Translations under genes and position numbers: made by a program | Shown: positions 48,832 to 59,700 of the stretch, piece after piece | How positions within the stretch are numbered: position 1 is the first letter of the stretch | Layout: every line of letters starts with the position of its first letter | Assembly: GCF_000227135.1 (NCBI RefSeq) | Contig: NC_018257.1 | Coordinates: forward strand, 751,777-815,776 | DNA from: Leishmania donovani | Taxonomy: Eukaryota; Euglenozoa; Kinetoplastea; Trypanosomatida; Trypanosomatidae | DNA: 64,000 bases | Direction: 5' to 3' | The notes under the pieces: model-generated | What the model was told of the DNA's origin: nothing | Database searches by the model: none | The model's input: the letters and a program-made list of their open reading frames with translations, nothing else

Positions 48832-51317
48832 TAGTTTTCCTTTTTCCTTTTTGATGGTGTCTCACCTGTTTCCTGCTTTCGCTACTTCGTTCCTTTTTGA
48901 TGTGTGCGTGTGCAAAGCAGAGCAGGGCGGCGGGTGGGGGTGATGCGTCGGAGCAGGGAGGCGTAGGAGGGGTCGCTATGAAGGTCAAAAGTGGGAGGGG
49001 CTTATGCAGCCATCATGATGTTTGGGTACACATCGTGCAGAGACACGGTTTGTAAATCCAGTGGCGCGCGGTGAAGAAGGAGGAGAGGGAAGCGGAGAAG
49101 CGGAGAAGCCGGAATGACGCGCAGGGCGCGAGAAACAAAGGTTCAGATGCCACAGACGGGCACGTCGCATATCGCCACGGAAGCAGCGCGTGGGGCCATG
49201 CGAAGGAAGGTAGGCCATACCTCCGATTATCGGTGGTGCTGCGCCGGGGTCGGCTTACGGCACCCCACCAATGGAGAGAAACGCAGAGAACACGGTATTC
49301 TAAAATCCTACGCTGCGCCCTCTTTGTATGCTGGGGCAGTGTGTGCGCCCCTTGTAGGCCTCATCATCCCACGTGAGCCGCCGGGCAGCGAGTACCACAG
49401 ACGCAATGACTGCGCTGCGAGTGTCGGTCTCTTTTGTTGCTGTTGAGGAAGCGACCCGCTACGGCGCGGACAGCTTCGAATACGCACACATATATGCACA
49501 CATTAACATAGATCTATACATGTCTACTTATCCATCTATATAGATGGATATGTATAGATAGTGCTATAGATATGTATTCTGTCGTGTGGGCTTGCATACA
49601 TCCGTGGGTGTCGTGTAGAGGTAAGACGAAAGAGGAAGAGACTCTTGACAACATGGTCCATCGCTCGTGTCACCACATGTGTGGCAAATCGAATAAGAAG
49701 AAGACACACACACACACACACAAAGAAGATGAATGCCAAGGTGGGCGCGATGAATACTGAAACAGAACATAGACGAAGAGAAGCAGCGCAGAAGAGGATA
49801 CAGACAAGGAGAAGAGCGGCAAAGCAAGCTGAACACCACCACTGCGTAAGCCGGTAGGGCGCTATCAACACACAACAGACACACCTCGTGTTGCGCTTCC
49901 TTAGTCCGTTACTCGTTTCTTTTTTTCGTTCCGCTTTGGGGGAGGGAGCACATGGTTACCATCACCGCATGAAGCGAAAGGGAAAAGGGGACGCATTCAT
50001 AGTATCCGCGGAGGTCTCGAAAAGAGTTCGTGCAGTCGAACAGACAACCCCCCTCCCCTCCCCACACAAACACACATAAACGAACAAGCAGACAGTCGCC
50101 GTGAAAACTCGTTTGTTTCGGCAACAGCAGGGAAAGGGACAGCCATCGGTAAGCACGCAGTTGCACACCCGCGAAAGTGGAAACACAGGACATACAAGCA
50201 GCGCCGAGCGACAGAAAGCAAAAGCAAGAAACGAAAAACACTAAATCAAAGGCCCCGCCTTGAAATCCATGGGCCTCACCGTACGAGTCGAGGAAGCTGC
50301 AGCCATCTATTCCCGCTTTTGATTTTGTCCGTGGTGGCCTTCGCTCCTCATTAACACTGCGAGACCACGATGCATGCATCCGCGAATGCACTGTTTTGTG
50401 AAGAGGCAGCACAAGGAGCACGGCAGCGAAAGAAGATATGGGGCTGAGGAAGAGGAAAAGCCTGTAGCGAGCGAGGGGAGGGTGGTGGGGTAAGATCAAG
50501 GGCGGCTTGCAAAACCGTGGCGCTCACTCCTGATGACAACCCTTTTCTGAGAAAAACGCCAAAAAGGAAACGAAGCAGTAGTAGCTTTACATCAACACAT
50601 ATTGCGTTGAGTCCCTTCGCGGCTAAGCGTGAAAGGGCCAGGTGGAGTAAGAAACCCGCGTTCTCTGCTGGTTGTGCGCTGCCTAGGGATTCGCCTGTGC
50701 TCTCTTCCGCATACACGCACACACTTCGCCCATCCACGTCTTGCTCGGCACACTTCTTTCTGCTGTAGCACTGCGGCCTAGAACCTCTCTAACTTTCCAT
50801 AGTCAGCAACTCCCTGCGCCCTCGCGCGAGCGCCGCGGCCCGGCACAGCTGCGTGGGAGTGTGAGGGATCCCTCTGAGTCTCACAGCGAAGGATCGCTCT
50901 TGCCACGTCTACACCGGAAAGTTCCTGAAAACGGTGTGCCGGCTGGGTGCACTATCATCATGCGCATCGTATGCGCATGATCAGGGCCCTTAAACTGACA
51001 AGCTGCCAGCCCGTGTGCACGCGCAACACAGCTGCATTGGCGGGCACTCTGGCAGAGGAAAAGGCAGCCCCGTGGCGTGTCGTCTTCCCGCGTGGCACGC
51101 TTCCACCCCTGTGAGCACCTCATTGTCTTGTCCCTCCACCGGCTACCCGACGGGCAGCCCTGCCTTCAGAGCTCTTTGAGGGTTCTCGCGGCTGGTGCTG
51201 CCCCTCGGCGCGGAGAGGGCTGCCAGGATCCTCGGCCCGTTAGTGTCTCTGCTGCCTAGTCCGCCCTTCACCCCTGAAGCCGTGCAAGACGGCGTCTGAA
51301 TTCGCCTGCTGCCGGAC
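48832..51317. other. long intergenic / UTR region
   Basis: About 2.5 kb without a supported gene. It holds an AT-rich block at 49488-49590 with a perfect 22-bp palindrome (49529-49550) nested in a 10-bp inverted repeat (49512-49521 with 49550-49559). From about 50780 to 51317 it becomes GC-rich, like the repeat-associated DNA further right, possibly another decayed retroposon. Confidence 0.5.
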
Positions 51318-51573
51318 TCGGTGCACCCAACATGCTTGACAACGGTGGCGGTCTCTGTCGGGGTGGTGACTGGTGAAGCAATGAGCCTAAAGCACTCGTT
51401 CCGTTGAGCTGGCGCATCGTCTGCAGAAAGAGAGGGGAGGAGAGAGTGCAGGGAGCGAGAGGGGCGTGTGTGTGCATTGCAGCTGCCATGCTGTGCGAGC
51501 AGAGGAGAGGATAAACCCAAGAGGTCATGCAGGCAAGGAAGGGGTGAGTTTTCGGATCATGAGAACGCGCACA
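51318..51573. repeat. 256-bp direct repeat, left copy at gap
   Basis: Identical by eye to 51673-51928. Starts tcggtgcacccaacatgc and ends gagaacgcgcaca. Confidence 0.85.
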
Positions 51574-51672
51574 NNNNNNNNNNNNNNNNNNNNNNNNNNN
51601 NNNNNNNNNNNNNNNNNNNNNNNNNNNNNNNNNNNNNNNNNNNNNNNNNNNNNNNNNNNNNNNNNNNNNNNN
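51574..51672. other. assembly gap (99 N)
   Basis: N run between perfect 256-bp direct repeats; probably unmerged overlapping contig ends. Confidence 0.98.
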
Positions 51673-51928
51673 TCGGTGCACCCAACATGCTTGACAACGG
51701 TGGCGGTCTCTGTCGGGGTGGTGACTGGTGAAGCAATGAGCCTAAAGCACTCGTTCCGTTGAGCTGGCGCATCGTCTGCAGAAAGAGAGGGGAGGAGAGA
51801 GTGCAGGGAGCGAGAGGGGCGTGTGTGTGCATTGCAGCTGCCATGCTGTGCGAGCAGAGGAGAGGATAAACCCAAGAGGTCATGCAGGCAAGGAAGGGGT
51901 GAGTTTTCGGATCATGAGAACGCGCACA
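51673..51928. repeat. 256-bp direct repeat, right copy at gap
   Basis: Second copy of 51318-51573; it continues directly into the composite array at 51967. Confidence 0.85.
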
Positions 51929-51966
51929 TCGCGGCCCTGTCCCTGGGCCCTCAGGAGACGGCATGA

Positions 51967-53075
51967 CGCCTTTTCTCGACGGCGGCTACTTGCCCAGTCC
52001 GTACAAGGGCCCAGCAGCGTCCGCGCGGCCAACAATTTTCTACTGCTTTCAGGGATTCAAAACACAGGGAAGAAAAAAGGATAACAGGCACTGGCCGCAA
52101 CCTTTGGACAAGCTTTTTTACTACCAGATGCACACTTTCACCGTGTCTATTCTGCCACAGCGCAGGGGCTGGGTACCACTCTACCACGTCTCTCACAGGC
52201 CCCGTGCGCCTGGTCCAAAGCAGCGCTAGACACGCGCAACGTACAGCAATGCGGCGACGCAGTCATCTGCGAGCACGGCCCCGGCATTAAACTCCACCCA
52301 CCCCACGCGCCTCAGGCCTCCCGCCCTCCCACACACACACACACACACATATCAGTAGGCCAGTGCGAGGGGATCCGGGTGATAGGTTGCGCTCGAGCCA
52401 GGCTGACACTCTGCCCATCATGTGGATGGCACAAGCGTGTGCACGGTCGCCGCTCGCTCCAGCAGAACACTGTCCATCACCTGGCCGCCGACATCAGCAG
52501 CAATACATCGCTCCGGCCTCCCTACGCCGTCGGCACTTGGACCCTGTCAACACCAGACGTGGCTTGGGATCGGCAGGGGATACATAGGGGCGGGGGAGGC
52601 TGCCTGAGTTCTCTTCCCCCGCAGAGTCCGTGCGCCTTTTCTCGACGGCGGCTACTTGCCCAGTCCGTACAAGGGCCCAGCAGCGTCCGCGCGGCCAACA
52701 ATTTTCTACTGCTTTCAGGGATTCAAAACACAGGGAAGAAAAAAGGATAACAGGCACTGGCCGCAACCTTTGGACAAGCTTTTTTACTACCAGATGCACA
52801 CTTTCACCGTGTCTATTCTGCCACAGCGCAGGGGCTGGGTACCACTCTACCACGTCTCTCACAGGCCCCGTGCGCCTGGTCCAAAGCAGCGCTAGACACG
52901 CGCAACGTACAGCAATGCGGCGACGCAGTCATCTGCGAGCACGGCCCCGGCATTAAACTCCACCCACCCCACGCGCCTCAGGCCTCCCGCCCTCCCACAC
53001 ACACACACACACACATATCAGTAGGCCAGTGCGAGGGGATCCGGGTGATAGGTTGCGCTCGAGCCAGGCTGACAC
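51967..53075 (+). repeat. composite tandem repeat (B segment + family-A repeat), period 666 bp
   Basis: A ~235-bp segment B (51967-52203) is joined to a family-A copy (52196-52632). The whole unit then repeats: B again at 52633-52867, then family-A sequence at 52864-53075, where it breaks off at gaggctgacact-like sequence and jumps to a third partial B (53086-53196). B units look identical. Unit junctions occur at short shared bases (cgcc; ccgtgc). The family-A copy lacks its usual last 60-100 bp, replaced by B. This is either a real local amplification or an assembly product. Confidence 0.7.
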
Positions 53076-53085
53076 TAGGCACTGG

Positions 53086-53196
53086 CCGCAACCTTTGGAC
53101 AAGCTTTTTTACTACCAGATGCACACTTTCACCGTGTCTATTCTGCCACAGCGCAGGGGCTGGGTACCACTCTACCACGTCTCTCACAGGCCCCGT
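53086..53196 (+). repeat. third, partial B segment before gap
   Basis: Repeats the right part of B (from ggcactggccgcaacc to ctcacaggccccgt) and runs into the N gap. Confidence 0.8.
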
Positions 53197-53295
53197 NNNN
53201 NNNNNNNNNNNNNNNNNNNNNNNNNNNNNNNNNNNNNNNNNNNNNNNNNNNNNNNNNNNNNNNNNNNNNNNNNNNNNNNNNNNNNNNNNNNNNNN
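53197..53295. other. assembly gap (99 N)
   Basis: N run inside the composite repeat array. Left flank is B; right flank is the (CA)n of a family-A copy. Confidence 0.98.
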
Positions 53296-53635
53296 CACAC
53301 ACACACATATCAGTAGGCCAGTGCGAGGGGATCCGGGTGATAGGTTGCGCTCGAGCCAGGCTGACACTCTGCCCATCATGTGGATGGCACAAGCGTGTGC
53401 ACGGTCGCCGCTCGCTCCAGCAGAACACTGTCCATCACCTGGCCGCCGACATCAGCAGCAATACATCGCTCCGGCCTCCCTACGCCGTCGGCACTTGGAC
53501 CCTGTCAACACCAGACGTGGCTTGGGATCGGCAGGGGATACATAGGGGCGGGGGAGGCTGCCTGAGTTCTCTTCCCCCGCAGAGTCCGTGCACCACTGGG
53601 GACCCTGAGGATACGACGCACGGAGATGGCCTCCG
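53296..53635 (+). repeat. SIDER-like repeat (family A), right of gap
   Basis: 3' ~340 bp of a family-A copy, from the (CA)n to ggagatgg. It shares the variant tacgccgtcggc with the copy at 52196-52632 where the others read tacgccgccggc, so these two are the closest relatives. Confidence 0.7.
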
Positions 53636-55171
53636 CAAGGGGGGCTCGTGCATGATTGCAAGAAAAAAGCGTTCAGGACTTGAACAATAGTCACCGCGGC
53701 GAAAAAGTTTGTCGTAAAGAAGCCGCCGCCAAGGAAAAAAAAAAGAAACAGAACGAACGAAAAAGCATGATGAAAGTTTTTCTATATGAAGGAAAATAGA
53801 AACCACCCACTCGGGATCCGGGAAAAGGTATATATAAAGAGGAAGAAAACGCGCACGAAAAGGGAAGGAACCAATTCGAGGGAAAGAAGAAGAGCGATCT
53901 TTTGCCAGGCTTCAGCGCCAACTCAAGCAGACACACCCACAGGACTCCGCTGCGCCAGCAACCACAAGTCTGACAAAGCACATAGAGAACTGAAGATAGG
54001 AGTTGGCGCACGGAGTGCGCCCCTCTCACCTTCGTGCATCTCCATGAACACCGTCGGAGCACTAGTGAACGATAATAATAAGGGCGAGCCCCCAGTGAGT
54101 GCCCAGCGTCGATCCATGAAAGCACAGGAAGACGGAGGAAAAAGAAAGGAGGACAAAGGCAAGAGCCCCTCCGCACCCAAGGAAAAAAGCGTATCCGGAG
54201 CAAAAGGCAAAAACAAAAAATAATATATACAAAAATACAGCGGGTACAGCGAAGCACGCAGGGCATGTGTGACACGTGGGTAGCGCCGAAAGAAGAACAA
54301 GAAGAGAACACAAACACTTGGAAGGACAATATATGCAAAACAATAGGGAGCGCCATGCCCTCAGATCCATCCAAACACGTAAGCTCGCCCTGCGAATGCA
54401 GCACATATGGTCGCGCCATGCAAGACGGAGGGAGAAACGAGATCTGAGAAGCATGTAGAGAGCGAGAGGAAAGAACGCAAGCGTAGAAACGCAGAAGAGG
54501 AGCCCAAACAGGATGGATTATTGTTTTTTCTCGCTGTTAGCGGAGGCAGTTCCCCAAAACAAGAAGACAAGCAGGGGGGCGAAAGACGCAGAAGAGAGAG
54601 CCACAAACCAAAACAAACAACAGAAAAGGCAGTGTGGCATGGGGTGGGGAGCTGAGCGGGTCAGAGTGCGCAGGCAGACTGCTCTCCTTTTGATACGCAA
54701 GCACATGAAAAGAACGGAAGGCAGTAACGAGAAGAAAAAAAAAGCAGCAAAGGAAAAAAATGGAAGGCTGCACCACTGCTTTAGGCGAGAGCAGCAGTAC
54801 AAGTGTTTCTTCTTTTTTTTTCTTCGATGGGGTGACACTCTGGCGACACGCGCTAGCCTCTTGCGTGCCGAGATGCACGTATGCAAGATCGCATACGCGC
54901 ACTTTACATTTCCGAGGAGATGCTGCAGTTAGTGCGACTAGAGGTGGCAGTGGATAATGGAACCCCGCTGGGAGTGAGTGGGAAAGACACTCCGTCACCG
55001 AAGAGAAACGAAAAAGAAAGCGGACGGTGTTCTCAACGACTAACGTTGTGCCACACTGCCACTCGTCATTCCGACCTTTTGGCGCACCGATGTGTACACC
55101 TTGTCCATAGCGCAGTAAGTCGTGTCAGTGCACCGGTGCGCTTGTCACAGTGCTCACTACATTCACATCTA
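53636..55171 (-). other. intergenic region / 3' UTR of paralogue 2
   Basis: About 1.5 kb. Strongly A/G-rich on +, so pyrimidine-rich on the coding strand. No gene supported. Confidence 0.55.
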
Positions 55172-56680
55172 CTACCACCACACTCCTGGTCCACGTTGGC
55201 CGGTGATCACGCTTCCCTCGGCGCTCGCGCTCTGCAGAGCGTGAACACGAACGGCGTCTTCGTTGTTGGGGCCTGCGACGCTTGCCTCGCCAAGAACCTC
55301 ATCTTCAGCGTCGCAGCGGGGAGGGACGACTTGAAGTGGGTCTGTATAGACAGCATCAAGGCACGTGCCGAAGGAGTTCATCGAGCCAGCGGATCCGTTC
55401 GTGTAGGCTGCTTGATTACTGCTGATACCCAACAGGCTCTTCGGCTGCGAGCCCGCCAGCATCGGTCCAAAAGTCGACGTCGGAGACGTGAATGGCTCGC
55501 AGTTCATGTTCATGGCGTCAGGAGTCAGCATGTACTGCAGCCCATTCTCCATCAGCACCACGGTCGCGTTCGCAGTGGGATTCAGCAGGGAAAAGTTCGG
55601 CTTGGCCGCAGCATCCGTGGTCTGCAGCGGTGGGTTCAGCAGCAGAAGCGGTGCCGACTGCGTGGCGGGGGCAAAGTTGTAGGGCGGCATGGGGGAGCTG
55701 AAGGACGACGCAGGAATGAAAATCTGCTGTCCGCTCTCGCCAAGCGTGTAGCAGTAGCCTGGCGTCGGCTGCAGCAGCTGCTGCGGCATGGAAAAGGCTG
55801 CCGTCGGAGTGTGCTGCGTCACGTCCGTCATGGCAGGCAGAAAAGGCGGTGGCGGTGGTGGCATCGGTGGCGCACTCGCAGGTGTCACGGACGGCAGGGC
55901 GGCAGCGATGCCACCGGTGCCGCTGCCACGCGGACCGGCCGTGCTCTTAGAAGACGTTTTCGACTCGACGGTCCTGCTCGAGCTGCCGCCGTGACTGCTA
56001 GAAACGCCATTCTCGCTGCTCAGCGTCGTGGAAGAGGTGTGAAGCGATCCGGAGTTCTCGTGGTGGCTGTGCGGTGGCGGAAAGATGCACCCGCTGTTCG
56101 GGGCGTGCGTCTGCATTCCGTCACGACGGCGCCGCCGCTCCTTCTTGGCGTCATCGCTGTCCTCGAACTTGGCGAGGATCGGCGCCGAGCCGTGGAAATA
56201 GGTATTGTTGCCGTGGAGCTTCGCTAGAGCATTCTTGGCATCCTCGACGGTCTCGTACTCGGCGTAGACGACCCACACGGGATTGCCGTAATGGTCCTCA
56301 CGCATGGCAAAGTAGATCAAGTTGCCGAAGGTCTTCAGAAAGCGCTCCATCTTTTCCTGCCCGACGCTCATCGGGATATTGCGGATATACAGTACGTTGC
56401 TCTCTTCGGTAAAGATCTTACCATTGTGGTTGGAGGGGTAGATCACCAGCGTGAAACTGTGCCCACACGCACGTGCCATCTTACGGTCCAGTGCTCTGTA
56501 CGCCTTGGCGCCCTTCTCCTCCTCGTCGAAGAGCACAAAACCAAATCCCTTGCTCTTGCCGGTCGCGGCGTCCAGCATAATCTTAGCACTGGAGGGGCCA
56601 AACTCGCTGAAGATATGGAGGAGGTCCGCATCGTTAATGTTGCGCGGCAGTTTGGCCACAAACAAGTTCTGGAGAGACAT
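55172..56680 (-). CDS. RNA-binding protein with two RRM domains (paralogue 2)
   Basis: A 502-residue protein from ATG 56680, the first ATG after a clear splice acceptor at 56722-56739. RRM1 (about 5-82) has NLFVAKLPRNINDADL and RNP1 SKGFGFVLF; RRM2 (about 96-170) has VLYIRNIPMSVG and VWVVYAEYETVEDAKNAL. A basic stretch (DDAKKERRRRRDG) follows, then a low-complexity tail rich in Ser, Pro, Thr, Asn and Gln with a short poly-Pro. RRM blocks align position by position with paralogue 1 at 47320-48831, but the tails differ, so this is an old tandem duplication with divergent C-termini. The role is probably mRNA stability or translation control. The large 5' and 3' flanks without genes suggest long UTRs. 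Confidence 0.93.
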   Translation of the reverse strand: MSLQNLFVAKLPRNINDADLLHIFSEFGPSSAKIMLDAATGKSKGFGFVLFDEEEKGAKAYRALDRKMARACGHSFTLVIYPSNHNGKIFTEESNVLYIRNIPMSVGQEKMERFLKTFGNLIYFAMREDHYGNPVWVVYAEYETVEDAKNALAKLHGNNTYFHGSAPILAKFEDSDDAKKERRRRRDGMQTHAPNSGCIFPPPHSHHENSGSLHTSSTTLSSENGVSSSHGGSSSRTVESKTSSKSTAGPRGSGTGGIAAALPSVTPASAPPMPPPPPPFLPAMTDVTQHTPTAAFSMPQQLLQPTPGYCYTLGESGQQIFIPASSFSSPMPPYNFAPATQSAPLLLLNPPLQTTDAAAKPNFSLLNPTANATVVLMENGLQYMLTPDAMNMNCEPFTSPTSTFGPMLAGSQPKSLLGISSNQAAYTNGSAGSMNSFGTCLDAVYTDPLQVVPPRCDAEDEVLGEASVAGPNNEDAVRVHALQSASAEGSVITGQRGPGVWW

Positions 56681-56721
56681 AGACACTCGTTAAGTCGGAC
56701 AGGTACGTTGTCAGCTCCGTG

Positions 56722-56739
56722 CTGCAATGCAAAAAAAAA
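56722..56739 (-). promoter_or_regulatory. probable trans-splice acceptor of paralogue 2
   Basis: On the - strand a nine-T run (56731-56739) then GCATTGCAG, with AG at 56722-56723, 42 bases before ATG 56680. Confidence 0.65.
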
Positions 56740-59700
56740 GACAATGGAGGAGAGGGTGTGATACAAATGCCTGTTCTTCCCCCGATGCTTCTGCTGCGCA
56801 AGTACCAGGCGTTTCTCAATGAGCCGTTAGCTGAAGCAACGAAGAAGGAGAAGCTGACACACGCACACACACAGACACACAGACTGAGAGGGAGGGAGGC
56901 AGAGAGCAGATTGTGAAAAAAAAAAAGGGAGGGGAGATCACAACAAACGTAAGACACCTGCAAGTGACAGTAGCGGCTGCCAAGAAGGTCCGGTACACAA
57001 ATAAAGCACACACAACGAAACGAGTGTGACGTAGAGGGAGAATAAAGAGGGCGGCCCTCTGTTTCTATGGCGGTGTCTGTATGTGTGCGACGGAAGGGAA
57101 AGCAGAAGGGGAGGAAGAGAGCAGCGTCACTGTATCTTTATAGGGCAGATCACACCAAAAAGCCGTGAAACCCAGAAACAAATTGAGGAAACAAAGAGAA
57201 GAGAATGTGAAACAACAAGGTGAACACACGCACTCGCATAGAGGGACAAGAAGTGCGGCGCGCAGACAAATAAAAAAAAGAGCACTCGCGCGGGCAGAGA
57301 GACACGGGAAGGACGGAGGAGGAGCGGGGGAATGTACTCGTGAGCAAGATGAGATACCGGAGCAAAAAGAAGGTTGAGAGAGAGAGGGACAGATGCACGA
57401 AGATGAAAGGAAGAACAGCAACACGTTACACAGCTCGAGAGCCGACCAACGATCGAGTGTGCTACCTCTGGGCGCGGAGAGGAAGAGGGGAAAGGGAAAA
57501 AAAAAGAAGCTGCCGAGACACTAGAAATACGAAAAGACTAACAAAGAGAAAGATGAACTAGAAATAGCGACTAGATGGAAAATAATCCGCTCCCGGCGAG
57601 CGCTTGCGATTCGCCTTGCTGTCCTGTACCCAATTCGGCCGGTACGCACGGGCAGTGTATGCTGGGCACCTTTTGGAGGGCGGGGGACCAACAAACCTAC
57701 AACAGGCAATGGTAAGGTAAAGAAGGGTACTGGGCAGGCGCGAAGGAAAATACACACAGATGCTAAAGAAAGAAAAAAAAGGAAAACCGAAATTAAAACG
57801 ATGAGAGTGACAGGGAAAAGAAAAGATACAGTGGGGGCGACAATAACAAAAAGAAGGCCGGAAAAAAAAAAACGACACCAGGAAAACAGACTGAGAGCGT
57901 AGACCAAGGTCACTAGGGGAGGAGGGAGAGAGAACAGTAGAGGACAGGAAATCAAGGGCGTACAGTAGGGAGACAGAAACCACGCGACACGACAAAGGGG
58001 ACGAAATCGGGAGAGTTACACAAATATACTTCGGTACAGAAACGAAAAAGAACAGGAAGAGAGAGAGGCCGAAGAACCAAACAAAAAAAAAAGAGGAGGA
58101 GGAGGGAGAAGCAACGCCAAAAAATGCGTATTCTTTTTGATGCTAGGAGCGGAAAAGAAGCAGAGAAATGGCAACAAAGAGAAGTTAAGCTTGGGGAGGG
58201 GAGGGGGGCTGTCACTGGCAAGCGAGAAAACGGAAGGGGCGGCAGATGGAGAAACGAGAAGTACCAATCGTGCGCTGCGTTCTAAAACAAGTCTTTTGTG
58301 AGTCACAATGAGCCCAATACGCACTTGAGGGTCCTTGTATAGGCACTGGGGGAGGGGTGGCGCGCACACACACACACTCAAGAAACAAAACAACAAAGCG
58401 TGAGTGTAGTGATAGCCACGAAGAAGTTGATACGAGCGAGAAATAAAGCGCTGACGGCAGCAGCGAGCAGACAGCCGAGAAGTGAAAAGAAAACAAGAAT
58501 TTGATTCACACTTTCCCCTTTATTATTATTATTATTAGTCGCTCACCCGGTTTTCGTCTGCCAAAATGCTGTAGCGTCCTCGCTGACAGAGGGGGAGAAG
58601 AGAAAACAGAAAACTCAAAAAAAAGTTCGGTGGGAGAGAAGAGGAGAGGAGAAGGGGGGGGGGTTGAGAGAAACAAAGAAGAGAAATTCGAACACAAAGT
58701 GATACTGTACACTGCAACACAGTAAGACTGGGGGGAGGACGAGTGCGTCGCCGGCTTTCCGTTCTATGTTATTATATTCCTTTTCGTTTCTTCGTCGGTT
58801 GTATAGACCGGAGTTTTTTTTTTTCGTTCGCTTCGGCTGTTTGAAGGGAAGCAAAGGCGAAGAGAGAGAGAGCAAAGGATGTGGCGACACCCTTTGCTCT
58901 CTTTTCGCGCTCCGGCGTGAAGACAGGGAGGGGTGAAAAAGTTTGCCTTTTGATTTCGTTTTCTTCGTGGATATGCCGTAGAACAACCCCAGCCAGCCGA
59001 GCAGAGTAAGTAAGCGAGAGAGCTTAGTCTGAGAGCCAGACTTGGATTATTAACAGCCGGTGGAGGGGTTAGCAGAGGTGAAGCAAGGCCACACAAACAG
59101 AGAGGGGAGAAAAAAGACGAAGGCAGATGCGTGTTACTGCACAAAGATTTGAAGATCAAAAAGCTATAAATGCGAGAGAACAAGATAGAGAGAGGGAGAG
59201 GTCCACTGAGGAAGCTGGTATCAAGTACGAGACACACAGCACGACGAGGTCGGGTAGGAGACACGAGAAAAAATGAAAAGATGCGGTGAGACAGCCAAAG
59301 ATGCAGGCCAGCGTTCGACTCCCTCTTTCTTTTGCTGGTTACAGATGAAGAGAGTGCAAAAAAAAAAGCAGATATATAAGACGTAAGAGCTGGATAGCCG
59401 CACCTAACCTTTATGACGTGGAGACGATGGGTGGCGAAACTTCAGGGTAGTGGCGTACAACCTAATACATAAGAAAATAGAGTCAAAAAGAGCCTTGGCC
59501 AGTCGTAGGGGCAGCGTGAAAACTTCGTTATTTTTCTTTGGCGGTGCTCTTTGCTCGTTCGAGTACTTTCTTTGTGTGCGTGTGTTTTTTTCAATGCAGC
59601 CCCTGACTCAGCTTTTCCTGCCCACAACGACGACGTCGAAGCGAAAGCCACGTCCGCTCTTGCCGACGCTGAGTTGCAGGAGAGACACACACACACACAG

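Noticed and set aside
52196..53635. Regularly spaced repeats considered as a CRISPR-like array
   Set aside because: Units are hundreds of bases long, contain dispersed-retroposon sequence found elsewhere in the window, and the genome is eukaryotic.
54881..56227. 448-codon open frame on + opposite RRM paralogue 2
   Set aside because: Shadow of the RRM gene; Arg/His/Val-rich without motifs, while the - strand frame shows clear RRMs.
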